Positions 45,405 to 54,559 are shown, counted from the first letter of the stretch. The stretch: 64,000 nucleotides of DNA from Polycladospora coralii (GCF_014773435.2 NZ_JACXAG020000001.1:496001-560000), one strand, 5' to 3'. Program-made: numbers and translations. Notes: generated from the letters alone by a model not told the origin.

Positions 45405-46679
45405 ATGAGCTTTGATGTAATCGTAATTGGTGGAGGGCCAGCAGGTCTGATGGCAGCGGCGGCGGCAGGACTACACGGTAGCCGTGTTCTCCTTTTAGAT
45501 AAAGGAAATAAACTAGGGCGTAAGCTGGCGATTTCTGGTGGTGGTCGCTGTAACGTAACCAATATAAAAGAAGTGGATGAATTGATTCAATACATACCGG
45601 GGAATGGGCGGTTTTTGTATAGTGTCTTTTCTGTATTTAACAATAAGGACTTAGCCCGTTTCTTTGAAGATATGGGTGTAAAATTAAAAGAAGAAGACCA
45701 TGGACGGATGTTCCCAGTCTCTGATAGCGCCAAATCAGTTGTTAATGCATTGGTACAAAAAGTGAAAGAAGTAGGTACCACCATTCGAGTAAATACATCT
45801 GTAAAGTGTATTCAATATCAGGATGGTGAAGTAAGGGGTGTAGAGCTCGAAAATGGAGAGATCCTCACCGCTCGTTCTGTCATAGTGGCCGTGGGTGGAA
45901 AGTCTGTTCCGCAAACTGGAAGTACGGGCGATGGATATGCATGGGCAGAAGAAGCTGGCCATCGCATTACAGAGTTATTCCCCACAGAAGTACCGCTAAC
46001 ATCTCCCGCCGGATTTATTCGGCAAAAAAGCTTACAGGGATTATCGCTACGGGATGTAAGCTTGTCCATCTATAATCCGAAAGGAAAAAAATTAATCACC
46101 CATCGAGGGGATATGATTTTCACGCATTTTGGCTTATCGGGTCCCATTGCTCTTCGCTGTAGCCAATTTGTCATAAAAGCCTTACAAAAATTTAAAGTAT
46201 CTACTGTCCCGGTTCATATTGATCTATTTCCCGATCTTACTGTCGGACAACTAGAAGAAGTATGGCGTCAAAAGTTTAAAGATCACAGCAAACGCGTGCT
46301 ACGAAATGTTTTAAAAGAAGTTCTACCTGAACGCATCATACCTGTCATCCTACATAGACAAAGCATAGATCCTGAAACGCAATATGCACAACTTTCCAAT
46401 GAGCAGTTTCATCATATCATCCAACTTGCAAAACAGTTTGTCGTGCCCATAGATGGCACACTCTCTTTGGAAAAAGCATTTGTTACTGGTGGCGGTGTAC
46501 ATATCAAAGAAATTGAACCTAAAACCATGCAGTCTAAATTAATGAAAGGATTATATTTCTGCGGTGAAATTTTAGATATCCATGGCTATACAGGTGGTTA
46601 TAATATTACAGCAGCTTCATGCACAGGCTACGTAGCTGGTAAAAGTGCGGCAGAGCGTGATCGGAGGACTTATGCTTAA
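45405..46679 (+). CDS. HI0933/YtfP-family FAD-dependent oxidoreductase
   Basis: The 424-residue flavoprotein starts [21 protein letters not shown] and has [35 protein letters not shown] and the end [26 protein letters not shown], all typical of this family. Its physiological substrate is unknown. Start ATG 45405 follows AAAGGAA. The next gene starts eight bases before its stop, so the two are translationally coupled. Confidence 0.9.
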   Translation: MSFDVIVIGGGPAGLMAAAAAGLHGSRVLLLDKGNKLGRKLAISGGGRCNVTNIKEVDELIQYIPGNGRFLYSVFSVFNNKDLARFFEDMGVKLKEEDHGRMFPVSDSAKSVVNALVQKVKEVGTTIRVNTSVKCIQYQDGEVRGVELENGEILTARSVIVAVGGKSVPQTGSTGDGYAWAEEAGHRITELFPTEVPLTSPAGFIRQKSLQGLSLRDVSLSIYNPKGKKLITHRGDMIFTHFGLSGPIALRCSQFVIKALQKFKVSTVPVHIDLFPDLTVGQLEEVWRQKFKDHSKRVLRNVLKEVLPERIIPVILHRQSIDPETQYAQLSNEQFHHIIQLAKQFVVPIDGTLSLEKAFVTGGGVHIKEIEPKTMQSKLMKGLYFCGEILDIHGYTGGYNITAASCTGYVAGKSAAERDRRTYA

Positions 46680-48072
46680 ACGGAATTTACCCCCCGCTTT
46701 TTTAGAACAAATGCAATCCATGCTGCAAGAAGAGTATCACACCTTTATGGGAACCTATGAAGTAGAGCCGACACGCGCTTTACGTGTGAACACTTTAAAA
46801 ACAACCCCGGAGACTTTAACAGCGTCCGTCCCCTTTAAGCTCGATCCGATTCCATGGTGTGAGGAGGCTTTTTATTATCAACATCATGTGGATCGCCCGG
46901 GGAAGCATGTTTATCATGCAGCTGGACTTTACTATATTCAAGACGCCAGTGCGATGGCCCCCGCTGAGGCCCTCGAGGCACAACCAGGTGAACGCATATT
47001 AGATTTATGTGCTGCTCCAGGGGGGAAAACAACCCAAATTGCTGCACATATGCAAGGGCAAGGTGTGCTAATCGCGAATGAAATTGACAGTCAGCGCATT
47101 AAAGCATTAGTCGAAAACTTGGAGCGATGTGGTGTAACCCATGCTACAGTGTTAAATGAGCGTCCCGAACATTTAACGACTCGCTTCCACCATTACTTTG
47201 ACCGTATTCTCGTAGATGCACCTTGTTCAGGCGAGGGCATGTTTCGGAAAGATGCAGATGCTTGTGCAAGATGGAGTACCCGCACGGTAGACAAGTGTGT
47301 CGATTTACAAATGGAAATCCTTACATCTGTCGCTCCTATGCTTCGACCCGGTGGGAGATTGGTTTATTCCACTTGCACCTTTAATCCGTATGAAAACGAA
47401 GAAACCGTGGCCCGTTTCATGGCACAATTTCCCGAATTTGAGCTTGTACCCGTCCCACAACTGGTTCATTATCAAGCCGGACGTCCGGAGTGGATACGCA
47501 CTCCTACTACCGAAGATCTCACACAGACCGCTCGTCTCTGGCCCCATCATTTACGAGGAGAAGGGCACTTTGTAGCTGTACTCCAAAAAAAAGAGGGTGA
47601 GAAGCAGACACGAAAAGTAAAACATAAGAAAACATCGATCCCGAAAGACGCGCTCAAGCACTGGCACCAATTTAAACAAGATGTTTTAAATTCGTTTCAT
47701 ACCGATGAGCATCTCACTCTATATGGCGAGCATCTCTACCAGATCTCCCCTGACTTACCGACTCTTAAGGGGCTTCGTGTAGAAAGACCCGGCCGCCATT
47801 TAGGACAAGTAAAGCGTAGTCATTTTATTCCTTCTCACGCTTTAGCACTCTCGCTCACCACTGAGGCAGTCAAGCAGACGCAAAATTTTACCGCAGATGA
47901 TCCGAACCTACTTCTTTACTTACAAGGCGAAGCACTGCCTACCACACTTTCAAAAGGTTGGACATTAGTCACAGTGGATCACTTTCCACTCGGATGGGCC
48001 AAAGTATCAGGCGGACTTCTTAAAAACCATTATCCCAAATGGTTGCGCTGGGATCGTCATGTGACAAGCTGA
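46672..48072 (+). CDS. RsmF/NSUN-type rRNA cytosine-C5 methyltransferase
   Basis: The 466-residue protein has an N-terminal substrate-binding part, a SAM domain with [25 protein letters not shown] and the two catalytic-cysteine motifs [13 protein letters not shown] and [13 protein letters not shown], and a C-terminal PUA-like region (from about residue 320) with [18 protein letters not shown]. This is the layout of RsmF/YebU-like 16S rRNA m5C methyltransferases. Start 46672 follows GGAGG; the frame to 46645 starts upstream of that site. Confidence 0.9.
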   Translation: MLKRNLPPAFLEQMQSMLQEEYHTFMGTYEVEPTRALRVNTLKTTPETLTASVPFKLDPIPWCEEAFYYQHHVDRPGKHVYHAAGLYYIQDASAMAPAEALEAQPGERILDLCAAPGGKTTQIAAHMQGQGVLIANEIDSQRIKALVENLERCGVTHATVLNERPEHLTTRFHHYFDRILVDAPCSGEGMFRKDADACARWSTRTVDKCVDLQMEILTSVAPMLRPGGRLVYSTCTFNPYENEETVARFMAQFPEFELVPVPQLVHYQAGRPEWIRTPTTEDLTQTARLWPHHLRGEGHFVAVLQKKEGEKQTRKVKHKKTSIPKDALKHWHQFKQDVLNSFHTDEHLTLYGEHLYQISPDLPTLKGLRVERPGRHLGQVKRSHFIPSHALALSLTTEAVKQTQNFTADDPNLLLYLQGEALPTTLSKGWTLVTVDHFPLGWAKVSGGLLKNHYPKWLRWDRHVTS

Positions 48073-48119
48073 CAGTACATAGGCTAAAAGTAATACCCTA
48101 GAGATGTGGAAGGAATTGC

Positions 48120-48329
48120 ATGAACAAAAAAAGTGTACTTGAAAATAGGCCAAAACAACCCATTCTCTACTCCCCTATGGCAATGGGATTTATGCATCCC
48201 GACTGGATTTACTTGGCGCATTTAATGGAAGAAGAAGCAGAAGAAAACAGACCGGAGCCCGTACCAGCAAAAACCGTGGTAGAAAAGCCACAACATCAAA
48301 TTAAAATTAATATCTATGCACGAAAATAA
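48120..48329 (+). CDS. Small hypothetical protein
   Basis: A 69-residue protein starting MNKKSVLENRPKQPILYSPM, with a hydrophobic patch MAMGFMHPDWIYLAHLM, an acidic-proline linker and a basic end. GGAAGG precedes ATG 48120. Its stop codon lies in the stem of a strong terminator. It is the last gene of the flavoprotein-methyltransferase run. Family unknown. Confidence 0.65.
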   Translation: MNKKSVLENRPKQPILYSPMAMGFMHPDWIYLAHLMEEEAEENRPEPVPAKTVVEKPQHQIKINIYARK

Positions 48330-48361
48330 GGCAGGGAATTCACTTGAAATTCCCTGCCTTA
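48327..48361 (+). terminator. Terminator
   Basis: TAAGGCAGGGAATT and its complement form a 14-bp stem that includes the stop codon of the preceding gene. Confidence 0.8.
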
Positions 48362-48472
48362 CGATTATATATCGTGAAGGAGTAAGAAGAGCTGTCATCT
48401 GATTATATTGATCAATCCGTATCTCCTATACAAATAACCCATAATTTGTTCTTTTCGATATCTTATAACGAT

Positions 48473-48634
48473 CTATGAGTTATCCCATGCTACATTATAA
48501 AACCATGAACTCCACGGATTAGTAAACTCTGTTTTTCCTGTCTTCCAATCCATAACTAGATCTCTGAAATTTTCTGCTATCTTCTTCGCCTCTCTCGCAG
48601 TCCCATCAAATCGTACATGAGCTCCACCATTATA
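48473..48634 (-). pseudogene. C-terminal remnant of an immunity-type protein
   Basis: On the minus strand, right after a TGA, the frame reads YNGGAHVRFDGTAREAKKIA, then ENFRDLVMDWKTGKTEFTNP and WSSWFYNVAWDNS to TAG at 48473. There is no start or ribosome site. Codon use is normal, so it is the tail of a lost gene. Its place at the edge of the toxin/immunity region suggests an immunity or toxin origin, which is inference. Confidence 0.5.
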
Positions 48635-48653
48635 TCATTCTTGCTAATACATA

Positions 48654-48944
48654 TTAGAGCTCAAATACATAACATTGCTCAAAATCAGGTTCATGCTGAA
48701 TACCTTTTTCTAATTTTAAACATGGAATAGACATTGCAATGGCGGGTGAGAGAAATAACTCTTGTAAATTTCTCTTATATCCATTTTCATTGAAAACACA
48801 ATATATTACATCTTCATCTAGAACCTGATAACAGTTAATAATGATATCTCCATTTACATGTGTCTTCTTGATAGAAGTGGTTAATTGAATAACTTCATCT
48901 AAGTGGGTTACTTCAATCGATTCTAAAGATCTCTTGGGAGACAC
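48654..48944 (-). CDS. Hypothetical protein, immunity-type candidate
   Basis: A 96-residue frame from GTG 48944 (MSPKRSLESIEVTHLDEVIQ) with a hydrophobic core of alternating strands, DEDVIYCVFNENGYKRNLQE and an acidic end. GAAGCGGATTGAA before the GTG is a poor ribosome site, so the gene may be 5'-truncated. I do not recognise a family. Its size, acidity and neighbours suit an immunity protein. Confidence 0.4.
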   Translation of the reverse strand: MSPKRSLESIEVTHLDEVIQLTTSIKKTHVNGDIIINCYQVLDEDVIYCVFNENGYKRNLQELFLSPAIAMSIPCLKLEKGIQHEPDFEQCYVFEL

Positions 48945-48999
48945 TTCAATCCGCTTCTAAATATAATCAGATACAATTATTCCCACTAAGAACGCTTTA

Positions 49000-49581
49000 C
49001 TAAAACAATATTTTTTCAAAACGCTTAACCTGGGAAATATTGCTTTCATCTCCAAAATTCCAATGTTTAATGATTTCGGTGGAAGACATTTGAATGATGT
49101 GATTGTAAGCATAGGCGTTTTGAGAATACCATATCTCAAATAATCCAACACTTGAATTTTTAGACAAGAATATAAGGTTTGCTTCTTCAAAAGTAAATTT
49201 TACACCGATATCTACTTTAAGATCCCAAGATCCGGAATCATTGCTCCACATTAAATGATCTGTAATCCTGGAAATAGATTTTAATGTCTTATCTTTAATG
49301 ATATACTGCCAATTTTGTTCCTCCAGTTTATCTGCCAAATTCGTTTTAAGCTTCAGTTTAGGTGCTTCTTCACCATCTGTCATCAACTCCGGCTCGTCCA
49401 CTTAACAATAGCTATTTTTTCTGCTATTTATTAGAAGTTCAAGCCCCATAGTATAACTGATTCCATTCTTAGATTGTAGCTCTTCTTGGTCATCAATTAA
49501 TATATTACAAACTTCATTTTCTAGCTCTATTAATTGATCCAAGTTTTCTTTATCCATGAAAGAGTTTATTAAATGTTTCAT
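49000..49581 (-). pseudogene. Probable immunity-type gene split by an in-frame TAA
   Basis: ATG 49581 after AAGGTG opens MKHLINSFMDKENLDQLIEL and runs 59 residues to TAA (49404-49402). The same reading frame then continues without a break as DEPELMTDGEEAPKLKLKTN and on for 133 more residues to 49000, with no ribosome site of its own in the proper place. The simplest reading is one protein of about 193 residues interrupted by a nonsense codon. Two separate genes joined stop-to-start is the alternative. The family is not recognised; the size and acidity fit an immunity protein. Confidence 0.5.
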
Positions 49582-49861
49582 TTCATCACCTTTTTGGTAC
49601 AAAGTGTACTTTTTGCGCCTTATATTTCCCTTCTCCATGTATCTCTACAACTGGCGTTTTATCAGAAGAAGATGTTTTTCTAAGCACATTTTATTTAGAT
49701 TCTCCCACAGCTTGAAAGAATAATTGTAGACCTGATAGCTGGGGTTTACCCAATACAGTCTTAAAAACAAATGTTTCCTAGATAGTGAATGCCATGGCAA
49801 AATATGTACGAATATGCATCTTTCAGCAGTACGAAAATAGGGCCAGTCTTCAAAGTTATGA

Positions 49862-49933
49862 TTAGATAGACGGAAATGACTTTATAGACATGGGAGAAGC
49901 CACTCCTACAGTTGTAAGAATGACTTTTAACAA
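49862..49933 (-). repeat. Intergenic module copy A with hairpin
   Basis: This stretch matches 50722-50795 over about 70 bases: GATAGA-GGAA, TTTAT-GACAT, GAAGCCAC and TAAGAATG-CTT occur in the same order and spacing. The second half forms a GAAGCCA/TGGCTTC-type hairpin that works as terminator. Here the hairpin has lost some pairing. Confidence 0.5.
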
Positions 49934-50179
49934 TTATACGTTTACCCATTCATAGCCTAGATCTTCAATTCTAGCATCTTTATAAGAAAGACCCTTATCC
50001 TCGAGGGAAACAATTCAATTATGGAAGTTAATGATAGAAATAGATGGGTTTTCTTCCCATGTCGCTTCACATTCATCACAAATATAAACTATTTGATTCA
50101 GCTTAATGATTTTTGCCTTGTATATTAATCCATTTCCATCACATCTTGGATATACTACTTTCCCTTTAAATATTTCCAA
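49934..50179 (-). pseudogene. Zinc-ribbon immunity-type gene with in-frame stop
   Basis: From TTG 50179 the minus strand reads LEIFKGKVVYPRCDGNGLIY, then KAKIIKLNQIVYICDECEAT and WEENPSISIINFHN, meets TGA at 50017-50015, and continues in the same frame as IVSLEDKGLSYKDARIEDLG and YEWVNV to TAA at 49934. The RCDGNG and CDEC pairs could bind zinc. It is about 80 residues and broken by one stop. Similar small proteins accompany polymorphic toxins in Bacillales, from memory. Confidence 0.55.
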
Positions 50180-50241
50180 CGACTATCAAATCCTTGCTTG
50201 AATCCGCTTTTAAATAGAAAATCTTCTAGCTGATTTTAATC

Positions 50242-50646
50242 TTATCGATCATACATATGATCCATTTGTTTTTTTCTCAAATGAAATATCTCCAGGGCTT
50301 CTTCTTTTAAATCAACAAGGTCGTCAAAATGATTGGTGTGCATAATTAATTCCTTATACCCCCACACATTGGACACACTATTCTCTCTATACCCTAGAAA
50401 AGTATGATACCAATCTGATGGTAGTCTATGGTCAATTAATTCAAAAAGATCTGCATAATACCACTTCGCATAACCATACTCATCATGCAATAAATATTTG
50501 ATTTCTCCACCACTTAAACACATTCCGTAGACATTATAAACATCGTCTATACATAGCCCTTTAAAAGTAGTAGTTAGTGTATTACCTTGCATGACTGACT
50601 CTCTGGGGAACATATATCTCTTATTTTTAATACATTTTACTTTCAT
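50242..50646 (-). CDS. Hypothetical protein, immunity-type candidate
   Basis: A 134-residue protein starting MKVKCIKNKRYMFPRESVMQ with a first half that resembles a small beta-barrel (CIDDVYNVYGMCLSGGEIKY) and a helical end with DDLVDLKEEALEIFHLRKK. AAGGAGGG lies five bases before ATG 50646. It is intact and has no signal. Family unknown; the context suggests immunity to a toxin. Confidence 0.5.
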   Translation of the reverse strand: MKVKCIKNKRYMFPRESVMQGNTLTTTFKGLCIDDVYNVYGMCLSGGEIKYLLHDEYGYAKWYYADLFELIDHRLPSDWYHTFLGYRENSVSNVWGYKELIMHTNHFDDLVDLKEEALEIFHLRKKQMDHMYDR

Positions 50647-50721
50647 CAAAACCCTCCTTAAGTATTACTAGTGTGCATTGTGTGCAGTATGCAAACTGTT
50701 ATGTTATTAAAGGTTTCAATT

Positions 50722-50795
50722 GGATAGATGGAAGTCGGTTTATTTACATAAAAGAAGCCACCTTTACTGCTATAAGAATGGCTTCTTTCAAAATT
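50722..50795 (-). repeat. Intergenic module copy B with terminator
   Basis: Counterpart of 49862-49933. GAAGCCA and TGGCTTC form a clear hairpin (50754-50787) that follows the stop of the gene at 50795. A weaker relative of the hairpin lies at 51836-51875. Confidence 0.6.
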
Positions 50796-51247
50796 TAATT
50801 ACTATCAAGTAAACTAGACTGCAATTTCATCTTCAACTCTAATGCCCTTTGCTGAGTTGGATTTACTTTTAGGATTTCTAATGATAATTTGAATGCTTCT
50901 TGAGATGATACTAATCTTTCAGGTATATCATGAAATAATAATAGATATTCTTTATAACTGATTTCATCAGGAGCTAACTCGATTGCTTTTCTAGCGTGAT
51001 ATAGTCCTGCATGATAGGCACCTGTCAAATGTGATAATGCCGTACTTAAAACTACAGATGCTATATAATGATGGAATGCATTTTCACTCTTTTCAATAAC
51101 ACTTAGCATAAAAAAATACGCTGATATATTCTCTAATTCAAAAGCAACACTTACTACTCTTTTTTCAAATTCTTCCTCAGATAAGCTCTTTAATTGTTCG
51201 AAAGCGTTAATGAAATTTCCGTTTTGCACATTCTCTGCAAAATCCAA
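50795..51247 (-). CDS. TPR-like protein, probable immunity protein of the adjacent toxin tip
   Basis: The 150-residue, all-helical protein starts at TTG 51247, eight bases after GAGGAGG; the longer frame to 51316 begins inside the toxin fragment. The C-terminal part has TPR-like helices (AGLYHARKAIELAPDEISYK, AFKLSLEILKVNPTQQRALE). It begins 13 bases after the stop of the toxin tip at 51261, which is the usual toxin-then-immunity order. A second TPR protein follows the same pattern at 51945. Confidence 0.6.
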   Translation of the reverse strand: MDFAENVQNGNFINAFEQLKSLSEEEFEKRVVSVAFELENISAYFFMLSVIEKSENAFHHYIASVVLSTALSHLTGAYHAGLYHARKAIELAPDEISYKEYLLLFHDIPERLVSSQEAFKLSLEILKVNPTQQRALELKMKLQSSLLDSN

Positions 51248-51260
51248 AGTATAATCCTCC

Positions 51261-51824
51261 TCAGTTTTTCTCAACCCAACCGTTTGATACTTTAACCCCA
51301 CGATCTGTTTTTGCATAGGTAACTAAAACGCTTTCCCCGTTTATTTCTAATCTCTTACTCCAAACACCTTTATAGAGTACTTCAACACCTTCATTTAATA
51401 CCTTTGACATAACAATAGAGATATCATCCCAGCTTTCTGGATTTGATACAACTTTATGCCAATCATGTTTTTCAGCCATGATATGACTTATTTTATTCTG
51501 AATAATCTCAGCAAATTCTTTTCGAACCGTACCATCGACAACATTTATTACTAAATCAGGAATATCATCCTTATCAACCTTCTTAACACCATACTTAACT
51601 ACTTTAGAACCTGTCTTAGCACCATCTCCCACTATGGGAATCATAGCAAATGCAGATAAAGCATAATTTCCAAGATCTCCTTCTGTCAGATAGATTACTG
51701 CGTTCGCTCCGTCTGCTATCGGACCAAGAGGAGTAAATCTACCAGCATCGAGCCAGTTATGCACATCATCAGATTGAATGATTTCAATATATTCTTCTAC
51801 TGGAGGGTTACTTACTTCATCTGT
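51261..51824 (-). pseudogene. Orphan C-terminal tip of a polymorphic toxin
   Basis: The open frame begins directly after TAA at 51825 with TDEVSNPPVEEYIEIIQSDD and has no start or ribosome site. It contains a pre-toxin linker (LGPIADGANAVIYLTEGDLG, FAMIPIVGDGAK) and a toxin-like C-terminal domain with EKHDWHKVVSNPESWDDIS, LYKGVWSKRLEINGES and VKVSNGWVEKN. This resembles the polymorphic toxin type 35 pattern, from memory. The secretion and delivery domains (LXG or similar) are missing. A terminator lies just upstream, so it is probably silent unless recombined onto a full toxin gene. Confidence 0.6.
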
Positions 51825-51835
51825 TTAAACGAATA

Positions 51836-51875
51836 AAAGCCACCCTTATACAAAATTCATAGGGATGGCTTTTTC
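51836..51875 (-). terminator. Terminator between the TPR gene and the toxin tip
   Basis: AAAAGCCACCC/GGGATGGCTTTTT hairpin with one mismatch. It ends the upstream gene at 51945 and isolates the orphan toxin tip from transcription. Confidence 0.7.
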
Positions 51876-51944
51876 AATCTATCCGATATTGATGATAAAA
51901 CTACTTTTTCTTAAATTTAATATGCGTGTTAGGGAAATGCCCCT

Positions 51945-52589
51945 TTACTCTTTATTTATTCTATTTTTTATCGCATTTACAAGTATATCTGTTTTATGGA
52001 TCCCCTTAATGCGTTCATTAATGAACTCTTCAGGGTCACATCTATCCAAAATAGAGTCATTATCACTGTAAATTTTTTTTACATTTTTGATTGACTTGTC
52101 AAGTAACGCCTTTCCCTCATCTATCCTTCCAATATCAATGTAGTAAATACCTAAACTAACATAGTTCTGTACATGGTTAGAGTAACTATCAATAGAATGA
52201 AGTAACATCTTTTCGAAAAGAACCCAGTTTTTTTCTTGTGCATAATACCATGCTTGAACAAGTTGTAACATCGACTTCCATTCATGGTTATTAGTATGAA
52301 TTTGTTTGATATTCTTAAACAAATCTTCTTGGATTTCCATCGTGACACTTTGCATAAAAGCCAGTATAACATTGGCATTTATGTGCGTGGGTTCAATCTG
52401 TATTGCTTTTTCTAGACATGCAAAACTCTTTTCATAATCTACCAGAGGGGGCTCAAACACAAGGACACCAAGCCTTAACCACCCTTCAATCCAATTTGGA
52501 TTTACGGTTAAATAATTCTCTAAAATCCGTTCCATCTCTTCTACATCATTTTGTACTTTCGATAGGGCTACCTCTATATTTGAATCCAA
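51945..52589 (-). CDS. TPR-like protein, probable immunity protein
   Basis: The 214-residue helical protein starts at TTG 52589, seven bases after AGGAGGT. TPR-like helices are seen in LENYLTVNPNWIEGWLRLGV, ACLEKAIQIEPTHINANVIL and YVSLGIYYIDIGRIDEGKAL. It starts 13 bases after the stop of a second orphan toxin tip (52602), so it is the likely cognate immunity protein. It is acidic, soluble and intact. Confidence 0.6.
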   Translation of the reverse strand: MDSNIEVALSKVQNDVEEMERILENYLTVNPNWIEGWLRLGVLVFEPPLVDYEKSFACLEKAIQIEPTHINANVILAFMQSVTMEIQEDLFKNIKQIHTNNHEWKSMLQLVQAWYYAQEKNWVLFEKMLLHSIDSYSNHVQNYVSLGIYYIDIGRIDEGKALLDKSIKNVKKIYSDNDSILDRCDPEEFINERIKGIHKTDILVNAIKNRINKE

Positions 52590-52601
52590 AGCCTTTACCT
52601 C

Positions 52602-53027
52602 CTAAGGTAAGCCTGGGTGACCAATTGCATTCTTGGCACTTCGAGTCGAATGACCAGGAATACCATCGATGCTCAACAGTTCGCCATTTTTTATAAAAAA
52701 ATTGATTTGTGCATCTTTTCCACTGATCGTTGTTTGAACAACATTAAAACCTTCTTTAGAAAAGCCAGCTCCATCTACATCATGAATGATTCTAAGGAGT
52801 TTATTTACGATGTCTCTTTCGCTATCTCCAAATTCCATAATGCCATCTTTCTTGTGCTGATCTGAGAATATATGTGGTTGCCTATCTTCCTTTGCAAGTA
52901 TATCATCTGCACTCAACTGCTTCGTTATTTTTCCTAGTTTACCTTGGTTGCTATCATTTATTGTTTTTCTTACAGAATCAGGAACATCAGACTCAATAGG
53001 TTTTAAGATTTGTCGCTTTATGATGCT
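52602..53027 (-). pseudogene. Second orphan toxin tip
   Basis: Open from just after TAA at 53028 with RQILKPIESDVPDSVRKTIN and on to SADDILAKEDRQPHIFSDQH, EFGDSERDIVNKLLRII and DAQINFFIKNGELLSIDG before PGHSTRSAKN. There is no start or ribosome site for the full frame; the TTG inside at 52916 also lacks one. It looks like the C-terminal 141 residues of a secreted toxin. The specific nuclease or other class is not recognised. The TPR gene that follows should be its immunity partner. Confidence 0.55.
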
Positions 53028-53120
53028 TTATAAATGAGCTACAACCATTCTTCCCAATCTCTTAAGTTTAGAGAATTTATATACTTACTTTTTTTAGTGT
53101 ACTACCTATAACGTATTATA

Positions 53121-53300
53121 TTAGAATTGAGGTGAAGGCATTAAATTTGAGTCTGATTTATCAGACGACCTTTTGTCCCATTCAATACCTAATTTTTGCG
53201 AGAGGTGTTTTGATAAAGAAATTACATCTAAATTACTCTCTGTGATTTCTACATAAAAAAAACTGGCTAATACGCTGTCATAACAAATTAAGCAAAAAAA
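53121..53300 (-). pseudogene. C-terminal fragment of an immunity-type protein
   Basis: The minus strand reads YDSVLASFFYVEITESNLDV, then ISLSKHLSQKLGIEWDKRSS and DKSDSNLMPSPQF to TAA at 53121. No start is present. Length about 55-60 residues; the rest of the gene is missing. Confidence 0.45.
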
Positions 53301-53311
53301 AAGGATAATTC

Positions 53312-53479
53312 ATGTTTGATTTTTTAGAAAGATGGCATTATAGCGCTCTGATTTTTCTTCTTACTATTTCTGGGCTTACAAACTTTATTTTTAAAGATGA
53401 AAACTGGCCTCCCTATGTTACGATCGTCTCATTTTTAATAGCAATTATTTTGTATATTTTACATGGGAAACGTTACTAA
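53312..53479 (+). CDS. Small membrane protein with two helices
   Basis: A 55-residue protein, MFDFLERWHYSALIFLLTIS followed by GLTNFIFKDENWPPYVTIV and a second hydrophobic helix ending in HGKRY. AAAGGA lies six bases before ATG 53312, and a terminator with a T-run follows at 53547. The complete small unit (ribosome site, frame, terminator) supports a real gene. Function unknown. Confidence 0.6.
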   Translation: MFDFLERWHYSALIFLLTISGLTNFIFKDENWPPYVTIVSFLIAIILYILHGKRY

Positions 53480-53546
53480 AAAACTATATGGTTACATTTT
53501 TTGTTTTGTAATCTCATTAAGATAAACGAAAAAAACCCCTTAATAC

Positions 53547-53573
53547 CTTAATACATAAGTATTAAGCTGTTTT
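53547..53573 (+). terminator. Terminator of the small membrane protein gene
   Basis: CTTAATAC/GTATTAAG stem with a four-base loop followed by CTGTTTTT. Confidence 0.6.
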
Positions 53574-53632
53574 TATGCCAATTCCTTCCCCTTTGGTTAA
53601 GTTAAAGGACATTAAAATGTACATAGTCTTTA

Positions 53633-54210
53633 TCATAAGTAGCTTTTCCAATCATAATTTTTAATTTTATAAAGTAAACCTTCGTTATTCCTTTCATATG
53701 CACAGAGAGGATTATCATCGAAAAATGATTGAATAGCGTCATCTATATTCAAAACTACACCCAAGGAAAGGATTTGAAAGTTCGTAGAATCATTTAGGAA
53801 TTCAATTGTTTCGTCTCCACCGAAAATAATCCATTCAGAGTCTTATTCATTATGGGGATGATCTTTTAACATATAGTTGAATTCTTGTTTTTCAAGTACA
53901 TCATTACTAACGGTCAATTTTGTATCAAAATCATAATCCCAAGCGGATGATGCAGGATCATCATACGCTGTTTCACAAATATTGTCCGTACAAAATGATA
54001 TTTTTTGTCCCAGTTCTAATCCCTTAAGTCGCTAGGGTTCGTTGTGTGAAACTCCTATAAATATTTCTCCATCCCTATAAGTGACTCTAACCCATATTTT
54101 TTCATCTGAAAACCACTTTCTTCTGGAGCACATACAAAACGCAATTGAACCAAGTCGTTAGGTTCTAGTAAGTCGATTACTTGATTGCTCAAAATGTAAA
54201 ATAAATATTC
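53633..54210 (-). pseudogene. Decayed DUF2185/DUF2314-like immunity gene
   Basis: On the minus strand one protein of about 190 residues can be followed through a frameshift and two stops. It reads SNQVIDLLEPNDLVQLRFVC, then in a new frame WFSDEKIWVRVTYRDGEIFI and GVSHNEP, a TAG, then LKGLELGQKISFCTDNICET, a TAA, and EWIIFGGDETIEFLNDSTNF to TGA at 53633. The E-IWVRVTYRDG--FIGV--NEP pattern with L--GQKISF is that of the DUF2185/DUF2314 families, often immunity proteins. Three lesions show it is dead. Confidence 0.6.
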
Positions 54211-54293
54211 TATATTAGATTAAACTTTATTCAAAAGGGGAAAATATAAATTATTCAGATCTTTAATCGACTTAAATTGGAAGGGGTATATTC

Positions 54294-54557
54294 ATGATTC
54301 AATTATCGATATCGATGCTTCTAATCAGTTTTATCGCCATTTTATTTTCACTGATCACAAATAAGCGGTACAAGCAGGGGAACCCTAACGAAGGAATAGG
54401 ATTACTTATCATTGGCTCTCCTACAATCATGTTATCTTTATATCCTAATATCGAAATTGGATTGCGACTCATCTTGATTTTTTCAGGTATGGTATTTTTA
54501 GCATTTGGTAGTATTATGATTATCGTTAGTCAAATAAACAAAAAAAGACAATCTTAA
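54294..54557 (+). CDS. Small membrane protein with three helices
   Basis: An 87-residue hydrophobic protein (MIQLSISMLLISFIAILFSL at the start, IGLRLILIFSGMVFLAFGSI near the end) with about three membrane segments and a basic tail. GGAAGGGG precedes ATG 54294 and a GCGTCC/GGACG terminator follows. Unknown family. Its place beside the immunity-type genes allows, but does not prove, a role in toxin protection. Confidence 0.6.
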   Translation: MIQLSISMLLISFIAILFSLITNKRYKQGNPNEGIGLLIIGSPTIMLSLYPNIEIGLRLILIFSGMVFLAFGSIMIIVSQINKKRQS

Positions 54558-54559
54558 TG

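Noticed and set aside
49761-49949. Minus-strand frame of 62 codons
   Set aside because: It covers the repeated intergenic hairpin module and has no ribosome site.
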